Part shown: positions 50,401-61,171 of the stretch, one piece after another
Layout of the letters: each line of letters starts with the position of its first letter
Numbering within the stretch: position 1 is the stretch's first letter
Origin: Ptychodera flava
Taxonomy: Eukaryota; Hemichordata; Enteropneusta; Ptychoderidae
Direction: 5' to 3'
DNA: 64,000 nt
Assembly (NCBI RefSeq): GCF_041260155.1
Contig: NW_027248288.1
Location: forward strand, 62,001 to 126,000
Program-made: the position numbers and the translations under genes
The notes under the pieces: generated by a model
The model's input: only the letters and a program-made list of their open reading frames with translations
Databases searched by the model: none
What the model was told of the DNA's origin: nothing

Positions 50401-51011
50401 CCGATTTGATCCATCTACATTGTTTTCAAAGAAGGTTAACACAATTGTGAAAATAACTTGGAAACATTTTCAATATTTCGGAATCACTCCGAAAATAGGA
50501 CAACCTAATCAGCTTTAAATTTGTAAATCTATTTTCTGGAACATTCATTTATTTCAGCTACAAACTCAATGATAACAAAGACACTGTTATACGATTAGAA
50601 ATGAAGTTAATATTGCGAAATATTTCTGTGTTCCAAAACAGGAACATTAACAATGTTATTTGTAAAACATTGGCTGAAAAAGGATTTACGATATGAAAAA
50701 AAAATTATTAACGCCTCGATATGCGTGCAAATTAGTACATTGATTTGAATAGGAACATCCGGGTAGATAGCGGGCTGTGTGAAATATGTACTGACCGGTT
50801 TCTATAGTTACCCGGCTCGGTAAAGCCCTTCGACATTTTCGACGTCAAGGTAGACGCTTGATGTAAAATATCCTTGAGCACATTATATTTTGAATTTCGT
50901 CAAAATCTTCTAAAGCTGGTCGAGAATGGAAAAAAAGTAATTGAGAATGTCCTGCAGGTAACTAAATATTATGTAGCGTTAACTGTGAAAAGGCATGTAA
51001 TAAAAATACTA
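47473..51011. other. Intergenic region, no gene recognised
   Basis: About 3.5 kb is AT-rich with only short frames that lack family features. I see no repeat structure comparable to the hairpins elsewhere. Confidence 0.45.
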
Positions 51012-51126
51012 TTGCCTCAGTGAATACACGGGTTTATATGCCCTCGCAACAGTAGACAATTTGCCCTCCAGACGTCCGGCGAATTGTCGTCTGCTCTCGG
51101 GCACATAGACTCATGTATTCAGGCAA
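51012..51126. repeat. Long imperfect hairpin with GC-rich loop
   Basis: TTGCCT and GTGAATACACGGGTTTATAT on the left pair with ATAGACTCATGTATTC and AGGCAA on the right. GTAGACAATTTGCC pairs with GGCGAATTGTCGTC around the loop CTCCAGACGTCC. Confidence 0.8.
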
Positions 51127-51598
51127 AGGATGACAGAAGAGTAGGTTGATTGAATGAAGAAACGAACAAATATACATTGCTTACTGTGTATATACCTTTA
51201 CATAGAACGTTCATTCTTTCAGATGAATTCACTTTAAAAAAACCCTGGTATTTGAAAGTTTTCTCGGTCATGCATGCGATTCAAGACATACCATAATAAT
51301 TCATTTCGAGCGAACGGGTACTCACAAGCATAATGTTTTTGGCCATCTTTGTCACACAGAATCAAAATCACCTCAACACATTTGCCTTTCATCCTGTTTC
51401 ATGTTTACCAGATAAGGCTGAGAAATATGCACATTTGACAAATCCGTCGTTTTCTAGCGACTCTTTCAACATACTGATATTTTTCGAGTCTAATGCGTGA
51501 CACAGGCCAATTCTAAGGTCATGTTTTCCAACCTTGTCTATTTCTTGTATACAGTCAATGACTGGCCATGAAATTCACAACCCATGAAATTGATAGCT

Positions 51599-54500
51599 TT
51601 AAGCAAATCTCTCTTCAACAACCCTTTCATTTTTCCCTTCGTCTGATGTGACTCTCCCGTCTAAAATCGCACCATGTGTTAGACATTCCAATGCTGAACA
51701 TAGTGACACAATGTTTTGAGGATAATTGTATTGGTTCGTTTGGCCTAGTCGTTTTATGTTGCTTTTTGATATTACATAGCTCAAGTAATTCAACCGGCAC
51801 GTCTTCTTTCTCCCGGGATAGAGAATGCCATCCATGTGAACGTTATCGCCGTTAGGGGAGTCAATATTCAAAGACTCATCTGTTGCGAATTCAACTTTCA
51901 CTACTTTTGTTGACATAGGTGAATTAATGTACTCCCCTCGTACAGATAAACGACTGCTTTTCAATGTCATTGAGTGTATCACAATTCCATCATTTTGGAA
52001 GGTCTTAATCGTATCTAGTATTCTAGAACTATTATCTGTTCACGAAATGACACAACAAACGTTTTTGCTGACTGGCACCGAAACATAATATCAAGAACAG
52101 ACTTAGCAAATTTAAAGCTGATAGAGAGACAATTATCATAACGTATGATTTCAGTATTCACCGCTACAAAAGTCCTCAACACATCCATGGTATCTCTGCC
52201 TTCAACGGACAGTTTGCTGTAGTTACATCTGTCGGGAAATATTATCTGTTTGAATTTTAATGACTTATGTCCTTCTAATAAGTACTGCAAGTCGAAATCA
52301 ACCTGCTGCCTATTGCCGTCAAAATTGACCTGTGCTTTAGTCACTATATGATTCCTGTCAACTGAACAAACCTGCGAGAACTTCTGATGAAAGTTGACAA
52401 GATTACAGCTAGTTTTACAGATTCTGAATTTAGCCTGACGTTTCTCATTATAGACTAGGATACTAGAGTGTTGCAAAATATTTAATTTGCAGTACTTCAG
52501 GCACGCCAGGCTGTACAACACGTGACAGACTGTACTTGGTGTTATTTTTTGCAAAAAGTTCACCTACAGTCTTTAACACATCTATTCCACCGAAGGGTAT
52601 CCCCACAATGAGAAATGTTTGCATGTTCACCTGCGTAATATTCGTCAGTGCTCGTTCAATATTATGTTCGTTTTCAATGGTGAAGTTTAAAACGTTCAAT
52701 GTTACCGATTGATGTTTACTTTTGTCATATTGACAATCGTGTTTTTTATGTAAATATCGAGGGCCCTATCGTTAGCGTCACAACTTATCGTTACGCATAA
52801 AGTCATGTTCTCTTTATTAAGCGGCTCAAGATGTGATAGTTACTGATACAAACACTGAAGTTCAATGGCAGGTGATATAAATGATAAATGATCTTGAACT
52901 TTCCTAATTCTACACAAATGTTAAGACTCTTGCCCGACTGACAATGATCCGAAAAAGTAATTTCGACCTTCTTTAACGAAATATTGCTATTTAGAGATTG
53001 ATATGGCAGTTCAACAGACTTAATCTGCCATAAAAATGTTAAGAATCCACTGATATACAGTTCCTCTGCAGAAATATTTCCAAGGTCCTTCAAAATATAA
53101 TTGATACTTAAAATATCCGTAGGGTCCGTGAGAGAAAACCCAGAAACAAGCACTGTCAACTTTGAATGTCCACATACTTAATTCTTGCGAGGATATTCCT
53201 ACTGCAATTTTCAAAATCATTCTGTCTGAAATCACATCTTAATGTTATGCCAAGACTGACTGTGCCTTGAATTGCTAACGATGATGACAACGCAAGCAAT
53301 GTTGACAAATCGAATTTCAAGTCATTCATCCTGAATCTTGTTTCAAATACTCCTATTTGTGCAATGATATCAAGTATATCAGGCAACATCGTGAGGGGTT
53401 TCTCATCAAACTGGATCCTTACTGACTCTTAAGACGTATTCTTAGCTATTGCTTTATGTACCTGTGTTATAAAGTCTTCATTCCCGATAGGGGGGCCTTC
53501 AACAAAAAGTTCTTTAGCAGAAATCTGTGATAATACGTCTACCAAACCTATTAAGCGATTGCAGACATCCTTGAGATCTAGCATTGCATAATCTGAAAAT
53601 TTGAACGTCAAGCTATTAACAGGAACTGACTTCATTCTAAGTAATATGGCATGTATGTCATCAATACAAAAGGCATTCCCGGCACAACTCACGCGAACAT
53701 TTAGGATAACTGGAGTGTGATTCATTAAAGCATATTGTGAAATCAGCCGATACAGATTTGACAAATCGAAGTCTGTAAAAGCATTTTCGTAACAGATATT
53801 GAAATTTCCGAATTTTGCATCGATATGCACTTTGTATTTTTCCTTGGACTTTGGAAATATCACTTGGACTAACATTAACGAATTATTACTGTTAAGATAA
53901 GCGTATGCCTTCTCGATCAACTCCATATTTTCGGACGAAATCCTCTTATGATCAGTGTTTTAGCAGATATTGATGACAACAAATTCATGATAGCATCGAT
54001 TTGAAGAGATTTCGTCTCTTCGTCTGACTTTCGAACCCCTAATAGTTCTATTTCCAACTCAACAATACTACATTACGTCAGGTGAACAAAAATGTTATTG
54101 ATGTAAGTTTCTATAGCGTCAGTTCGGAAATCACATCCTATGAATACATTTAGTGTGACCACATCGTCGATACCTGACGTATGACATTCGAGCAATCGCT
54201 TGAAATTTACCAAATCAAAATTAAAGTCATAAATGTTTCAATGGACTTTAATTTTTCCGACTTTGCTCTTATCTGAACTGCATTAATGTACTTCTCCCCA
54301 ACGATTGAGGTTCTTGTATTCGTCGAATACAATGCCGACTGTATGGAATGAATGTGTATATTCAGCTTATAAAGTACAATATTAAACAAGTCAAGAGCGA
54401 AGGTAGGCCAGTGATAACATGACTTCTAGCAGTTATCTTTGAGAACGTATCCATCCAATATTATAATTGAGAATGCATTATCTATGAAGTATATCAATCT

Positions 54501-55049
54501 TACCATAGTTGAGCATATCCAAACTTACAACATCATCGGTGTAATCATCGTTGGCAAACGCTATATTATTTAAGTAGTTTTTGATAACAGGGCACTCACG
54601 AAGGTCACATTCTATTTTTAATCGAACATTTAATTTTTTGTTCTTGTTTAAAAAAGCCCGACAAATACTGAATATTTCGTGTGTCTTTGGATTTGACGCG
54701 CACAGCTTGAAACAAATGGTATCTGATCTAATGTGTGAACACGTAACAACAGTTTGGTAATTTCCAACAGGAGTTCATGCATTCTTGTTATTTGCTAGAT
54801 CTATGGTGTTTATTCCAATTATAATAGGTAAAATCATGACACACTGACTGATTATTTCTTCGGTGACATAATTACTTTCGTTCAGGATAAAAGTAGCATT
54901 GAAGAAAAATGCGCGTGCTATTTCATTTTGGTACCACACTTCAAACATTTTGCAAAGTTTGTCCTTCAGTAGACCAGCAACGAACACGAGTGTAGTAACG
55001 CTGCATTTTCGGTAGAAGCAGTGAGAGACATCTATAATGTCTGCAAACT
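51599..55049 (-). pseudogene. NLR-like receptor remnant with tandem repeats of about 150 residues
   Basis: The upstream exon (55049-54504, acceptor GTACAG, donor GGTAAG) begins EFADIIDVSHCFYRK and has VFVAGLLKDKLCKMFEVW. That resembles the helical segment after a NACHT domain in NLR receptors. It has one in-frame TGA at 54775-54777. Downstream, a block recurs about every 450 bp (near 54600, 54130, 53690, 53240, 52785, 52330 and 51900). Its hallmarks are LxVxIxCDFR, then ISAKELFVEG or ISAEELYISGF, then DFDLxNLxRL. Examples are FIGCDFRTDAIETYINNI, LRCDFRQNDFENCSRNIL and ISAKELFVEGPPI. The repeats are alpha/beta-like and Leu/Ile-rich, so a diverged leucine-rich-repeat ectodomain is possible, but I do not recognise the family. 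Frame changes near 53930 and 53158 and other stops suggest a pseudogene. The NACHT domain was not found in the window. Confidence 0.5.
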
Positions 55050-55614
55050 CTGTACATCATACATATCCTGTTAGGGGTGCGTATGGCGGTGATATTTTCC
55101 ACTTTATTTCACACAGACTGTATTTCCTCTCGTAACATTTCTGTCTTCAAACTTCCCGCCTCTCTGTGTCATTTAAACTCAGCCGGAACCTCTTCGATGG
55201 CCTGGTACCTATAATCTTTTTGTCGGTGTCAGCGAACGCTTCTGCTTTCAGATAGAAACAAAGCAAAGCAAAGACAGAATAATTCAATAAGGATGACTTC
55301 AATAAGGAACCTCTGAATTGCACGACAAAAAACGTAATCTATGGAATTGAGTGTTCATTGTGCGGGCTCATTTATGTTGGTGAAACAGGAAACAGCTTAC
55401 GATCTAGAATGAACGGACATCGCAGTGGAGTGAATCGATCTTTGGATGTGCAACTTATAAGCATTTTAACCAGGACGATCACTCCACTTTGTCTATGCGT
55501 GTCCGTATTCTTTAATAAACAAGTCATCGTTGATGACACAGTCCCCACTTGTTAATGGGTACTTTGATTACATGTCCTCAGAGAGGATAGAGTCCTCTTC
55601 TTTAGGTCTGTGAT

Positions 55615-56240
55615 AAAATACTTTTGAATAAATTCGCTTGATACATGTCTGAGTTGTAGTTCAGGACATGAAAAAATCGTAATAAAATGGCCACATGTCG
55701 GCCATATTGGATCGTATCACAAAACAAATCGATGTGCATATGTATGACATAGGTCAATGTCCTTGTACCAAGTTTGAATAAAATCCGTTGAGATATGCCT
55801 GAGTTATGGCTCTGTACATGAAAAAATCGTAACAAAATGGCCGCACGGCAGCCATATTGGATCGTATCACATGAAAAATTGACGTGCATATCTATGACAT
55901 TGGTCAATGTCCTTGTACCAACTTTGAATAAAATCAGTTGAAACATGCCTGAGTAATGGCTCTGTACATGAAAAAATCGTAATAAAATGGCCGCCTGGCG
56001 GCCATATTGGATCGTATCACAAAACAAATTGATGTGCATATCTATGACATTGGTCAATGTCCTTGTACCAGCTTTGAATAAAATCAGTTGAAACATGTCT
56101 GAGTTATGGCTCTGTACATGAAAAAATCATAATAAAATGGCCGCCTGGCAGCCATATTGGATCGTATCAAAAAACAAATTGACGTGCATCTGTATGACAT
56201 ATGAAGTAATCCTTGTACCAAGTTTGAATGAAATCGCTCC
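55615..56240. repeat. Tandem repeat, 150 bp period, four copies
   Basis: AAAAAATCGTAATAAAATGG-type blocks recur at 55671, 55821, 55971 and 56121, exactly 150 bp apart. Each is followed by GCCATATTGGATCGTATCA. Because 150 is a multiple of three, one long minus-strand frame runs through, but it is a by-product. Confidence 0.92.
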
Positions 56241-56261
56241 AGGCATCTCTGAGATATCTGC

Positions 56262-56312
56262 GTGAACGGACGGACGGACGCACGGACGGACGCACGCACG
56301 CACGCACACACG
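56262..56312. repeat. GACGGACG/CACG simple repeat
   Basis: Short alternating GGAC and GCAC tetramers lie inside the insertion, next to its right hairpin end. Confidence 0.85.
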
Positions 56313-59060
56313 CACGGACATGACCAAACCTATAAGTCCCCCCGGACGGTGTCCGTGGGGACTAAATATACCATCCAACCAACAGCCCCACACTTAGTTC
56401 ACCATTCCGTAGACAGAGAGAATACCACTGGATTAGACAGTTAGGTACCGCAATGCCTTATGTTTGTAATGACAACATCAAAGATATAGGCAATCTCTCA
56501 AGTCCTGGTTGTTCAGAAGTGAATGTGATGGGCCTATTTGAGTCTTCTGTCCGTAGAAGACGTAGTCATGGACATAGGCGTTACCATCGGCCTAAATTGG
56601 ATACATCAGCTACCTCCAATTGCCATGACAAATTTCATGAACTGCTTATTTTATTGCAGAAGCCTTTAGGTCTCCATCACATTCGTACTTCATTATTTGC
56701 TCTTTCCATCAAGGACTTGAGAAGGTTGCATGTCTATGCATTGGGATTGTCTTTGACAGATCCGAACAAACAACCGTACAGACTGGTTAGTATTATTGCT
56801 GACATTGCACTATACAGACTATACAAGCCTGTTCGTGCTGAGCCTATGACTGATGATCATCGTCATTTCATACATCTTCCATTTACTAACAAAGGAATTG
56901 ATGCCATTAATATCAGCAATATACTACACAACAAAAAGGTTACATCAACTATACCTGTATACTTTAAGAACCAGTCTGTACCTATTCTGTCATATCAATA
57001 CACCAAGACAATCTCCAATAAAATATTCAATTACAATAAGGCATTGCAGCACTTAAAAATTGATGAATTCCTTCAAACACCAGCATCCTGTGACTGCTCT
57101 ACATCTCCCTTCAAATATACTCCAGTTGGCCATGTCATTACTGGTGATCTGAACTTGGTTGAACATCACCACCTTCGTAAGATATTATCTTGTGGACCCA
57201 AGTTCAGAGAACCTCGCAGGATCAACTGGAACCATAATTTTAAGATCATTATGGACTCAGTGAAGATTATGCCAGGAAATGGGCTAAAAGGGAGGATGTA
57301 GAGTTGGACACACTGTCAGAATGGGTCAAATCTGTGAGGAAAATAGTGCGTGGCCGTATGGTCGACTAAGATCACATGTTTGCAGAAGACCCTATTCTGT
57401 ATTTAAAGATCCTGATGCTGTTAAGTGTTTGAATGATATCCATGACAAATATGTTGTCGTCCCTGCTGATAAAGCTGCCAATAACATTGTATTTGTCTGT
57501 AAGAAGTATTATTTTGAATGTCTTATAGACGAACTTGGTGTAACTAAGACCTCAACCAACTCCACTTACAGACAATCAATGTTCAACAAATCTGAAATTT
57601 TGGCAAACCATAAGTCATTCATGGATAATTTTAATATTACAACAAAGGATGACCATACTAAGTTGCCTAGCTTATACTGGATACCAAAGCTCCACAAAAC
57701 ACCTTACAAAGCTAGGTTTATCGCAGGATCTTCAAAATGTTCAACAACAGAGTTATCGAAGATACTGACTTCTGTTCTTTGTACTGTTAAACGGGGACTT
57801 CAATCATACTGTGATGTTGTCTTTTCTCGGAGTGGTATAAATCAAATGTGGATATTAAAAATTCGAAGGAACTCTTGGAACATTTGAAATCAAGATCTGT
57901 TTCAAAAATAACATCTATTAAAACTTTCTACCACAATACCACATGATAAATTGAAAGAACGCTTGAAAAACATCATCAACCAAGCATTTTTCTACAAAAA
58001 CGGTTCACGCCGTTACAAATATGTGGTATTAGGGTATAATTCTACATATTTTGTTAAAAATACAACTAATGCTAAAGTGTTTTATACCGAGAAAGACATT
58101 ATCAGTATGCTTGATTTCCTCATTGACAACATATTTGTTGAATTTGGAGGACACATTTTCCAACAGTGTATAGGAATTCCCATGGGCACTAACTGTGCTC
58201 CCTTACTTGCCGACTTATTTCTGTTCTCATACGAGGCAGAATTTATCCAGAACCTTATCAAGCAGAAAAAGGTCTCTGTAGCTCGTACTTTCAACCTAAC
58301 ATTTAGATACATAGACGATGTTATTTCATTGAATAACTCTGTATTCAGTAAATATCTCGCTATGATTTATCCTCCAGAATTGGAGATTAAAGAGACTACA
58401 GAAACGGCCTCTTCTGCTTCATATCTGGACATTTTACTTGAATTTGACTCCAATGGTCACCTTTCTACTAGGCTATATGACAAGAGAGATGATTTCAACT
58501 TTAGTATAATTAATTTTCCACACCTCATCAGTAATATTCCACTCTCACCTGCTTATGGGGTATACATTTCCCAGCTTATACGATATGCAAGAGCATGCAG
58601 TTCATATGGTGATTTTGTAGAGAGACATGGCCATCTCTCTTTCAAACTGTTAAATCAAGGTTACACCAGAGCAAGACTTGTCTCTACATTCAAACGCTTT
58701 TTTGGCAGGTATCGCAAGCTGGTAGATAAATACAATATCTCTCTTCGACAAATGATCACTGATGGCATCGTGTGACATTGGGCCTTAGTTAGTGACCACT
58801 ACCTATCTGACTTACAGATTGATATATGGCGGGTGCCACATGTGGGGCAGGATGCGCTTACTATTTTCGAAACACCTGACATCACTTCTTGGTCTTTTGG
58901 CCAGAGGTCCATATATCTTTTCTTTCATGAATTTGACTTTGTTTGTACCGTCTATTTACTGTCTGTTCTGTGCTGTTTTGTGTCTATGTTTACACCTATT
59001 GTCTTACAAATTTTGACCTAGTGTTATTGGATTATGGATTGGTATGATTGCGATTATTTT

Positions 59061-60303
59061 AGTGATGAAAATGTGTGCCGAGTGAAGATATAAAATGCTC
59101 ATAATTTCAGTTATAATTTATCTTACACTGCAGGTTTTATTCAAGTTGTTGAATTGAGGAAAATAGTGTCGTTTGTAAGGGGAACCCAGCCATAAAATTC
59201 GATTTATCTCAGCAAAATCGTTTTCATCGCGCTAAATTGGTACATTTTATATTGAAAGATGACATCGTATTTATTCAAACTTTTCATGACTTTTGGCGTG
59301 ATGGAAAGCATGAAAATTAAAGTTGTGGATTTGCTACCAAATGAATGTTTGGATAACGTTCTGTGGTTGCACTTCGCCTATGATAAGTCATAAAAATAAT
59401 GCCCACTTGAAACAAAATCAGTATCAAGAAGAAACGTTAAGAAAACCCACGAGGATATGAACATATTGAGTAGAACACAACTTCATATGTTACAGCGGTA
59501 ACCCCCATATAAAATATTTCAAGCAAACAACATTGAATACCCAGGCTAATATAAACGGCATTATGTCAAAAAGTGACGCTAAAAGTCCACAGTTAACTGT
59601 GCCATACTCTTTTAATTACAATTTTCTCTTATTTTAATGTTCAATTCACTATTATTTTCCAAGATAACTGATTAAAGTGCCATAGCAAAGACAACAACAA
59701 TGTTGGCAAGCAGTAAAGAAGATTCATCAGCAACCATGAAAACATGGAAACCTCAATCAATGGACCAAGACGAGGTTTTAATCATAGTCACGTCGCTGAC
59801 CTCAGCATTTGACAAGTCAGTATTGGCGGTTTTACCATGATCTTGGGAATGCTTGGCATTGTTCTTGACAGTACAGGCCCTGCCGTGGTCACCACTGCAG
59901 CAATACCATGTGGCGTCTTCATAAGTACTTAGATTTTCAATCGATGACTGACATGTGTATTTCAGTGAGTGAAATCTTAAATTACCGTTTAACTGACCTA
60001 CGAGACCTGAAACAAATTTTGATTCGAAAAAACAACATGTCGATCGCCCTCACCAGTTTCAACATTGTTTTCTTTGTGCTCTGTATCTTCTCTGTGTGCT
60101 CTGTCTTAGTAATGCAAAATACTTTTTCTCCTCTTTCTTTCAATCTATGGAGCCATGACAATGAATCTATCGATGATGAAATATGGAAAGTTCCAGAACA
60201 TGCAAAAATTAAAATTTATGCAAACAATATATGATATTAATTTCGATCATTCTGCACCTCAAGATAGCCGGCGCATCTTTTCTCCAGCATATTGTGTGCT
60301 CAG
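59061..60303. other. Flank of Penelope-like copy 2, weak coding hints only
   Basis: A plus-strand frame at about 59908-60234 has one hydrophobic stretch (SIALTSFNIVFFVLCIFSVC) that could be a membrane segment. It lacks recognisable homology and convincing splice borders, so I do not call a gene. Confidence 0.3.
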
Positions 60304-60405
60304 AACAGCAGGTGATTCATTACAGCCTGGCGATTCAAAACAGTAGGTGATTCAAAACAGTAGGTGATTCAGAACAGAAGATGATTCAAAACAGTAGGTG
60401 ATTGG
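60304..60405. repeat. Minisatellite, 17 bp unit, six copies
   Basis: Units of the form ACAGTAGGTGATTCAAA repeat six times with one to four changes each. Confidence 0.88.
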
Positions 60406-60794
60406 AAAGAGCAGGCGCGGAAGAGTGCCAAGAAATCTATATAATTTGCAGGTGTCAATTTATTAATGTAAAGTATATATTTACCGACTAGCGTATATTG
60501 ATTATACGACTATTTCAAATTAAACTGATGTTTCTTTCAGATTATGTAAGTGGTGTCGTTGGACTGGTTAGTACAGCGAAAAAGACAGATCATACAGTAA
60601 GCGCACTGATACAATGAATGTGTTTAGAAATAGACTGTAAAGGAACATTGAATAAATGTTAAACGTTATATGTTGTCTACACTTTACATACACTAGTAAC
60701 ATTTGACCTGTGCAAATGCCTTTGCTGAACATAAAAACAGCTTGATAAGATTGCTGGGTTAATAGATTAAACATTAACGTCCGTGATTGTCTCT

Positions 60795-61171
60795 ATGGTA
60801 TTGGCGATTCTGCTCATAATGCTATTAGTTTGGACCAGCGAAGGGCTCATTTCCGACTCTATGGACACACTTGAATTTGATATGGTGAGTGTTAAAACAG
60901 AAAAAAATTAGTCAAAACTAAGGAGGCTTCGTTATTTACACTAACATAAGGGACAAATAAAAGCCGCACCTTAACGTACTGACTACCAGCCAACATCCGA
61001 TGAAATATGTAATATGAGATTCATAAACCGATTTGGAATTCTCTATGTAAAAGATTTTTTTAGGAGAATTTCAAAACACGCAATCTAAACCATATCACGC
61101 CAAAAGACCGATTTCCCGATAAGCGACAAATAAAGCAGTTCGATTGTGGCATGTCATTCTGTCATCAGTGA
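60795..61171 (+). CDS. Putative two-exon secreted peptide precursor (65 residues)
   Basis: Exon 1 (60795-60884) encodes MVLAILLIMLLVWTSEG, a plausible signal peptide, plus 13 residues, and ends exactly on a codon at ATG|GTGAGT. A 179 bp intron ends in TTTTTTTAG. Exon 2 (61064-61171) stays open for 35 codons to TGA. After a dibasic Lys-Arg site the C-terminus reads QIKQFDCGMSFCHQ, with an N-terminal Gln that could cyclise and two Cys spaced to form a six-residue disulphide ring. This is the layout of a neuropeptide or peptide-hormone precursor. I do not recognise the peptide family, there is no amidation Gly, and the model rests on splice signals alone. Confidence 0.35.

Larger units (their letters stand above)
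55513..56365. mobile_element. Insertion splitting Penelope-like copy 2
   Basis: Comparison with copy 1 shows about 850 bp of extra DNA between GTCCGTATTCTT (ending 55512) and ATACCATCCAACC (from 56367). Within it, AGTCCCCAC (55540-55548) and GTGGGGACT (56355-56363) form short inverted ends. The right end also folds on itself (GTCCCCCCGGAC with GTCCGTGGGGAC). No protein is encoded; it looks like a non-autonomous DNA element. Confidence 0.65.
55270..59060 (+). mobile_element. Penelope-like retroelement, copy 2, with N-terminal GIY-YIG segment
   Basis: A GIY-YIG nuclease segment lies at about 55310-55440: NVIYGIECSLCGLIYVGETG, then RSRMNGHRSGVN. It is followed, after an inserted element, by the linker with MPYVCNDNIKDIGNLSSP (56453) and a reverse transcriptase. 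RT landmarks are GIPMGTNCAPLLADLF (about 58180), RYIDDVISLNN (about 58305) and YLDILLEF. Penelope-like elements use the nuclease and RT together for target-primed copying. The nuclease upstream of the RT is the permuted order described for Naiad elements. The copy is nearly identical to copy 1, looks young, and is broken in a few places as well as by the insertion. Confidence 0.8.

Noticed and set aside
55602-56096. 164-codon minus-strand frame with internal repeats
   Set aside because: The 150 bp repeat has a period divisible by three, so an open frame persists without being a gene.
59818-59930. Plus-strand stretch encoding GMLGIVLDSTGPAVVTTAA, which looks protein-like
   Set aside because: It is short, bounded by stops, without clear splice sites, and I cannot tie it to a family.
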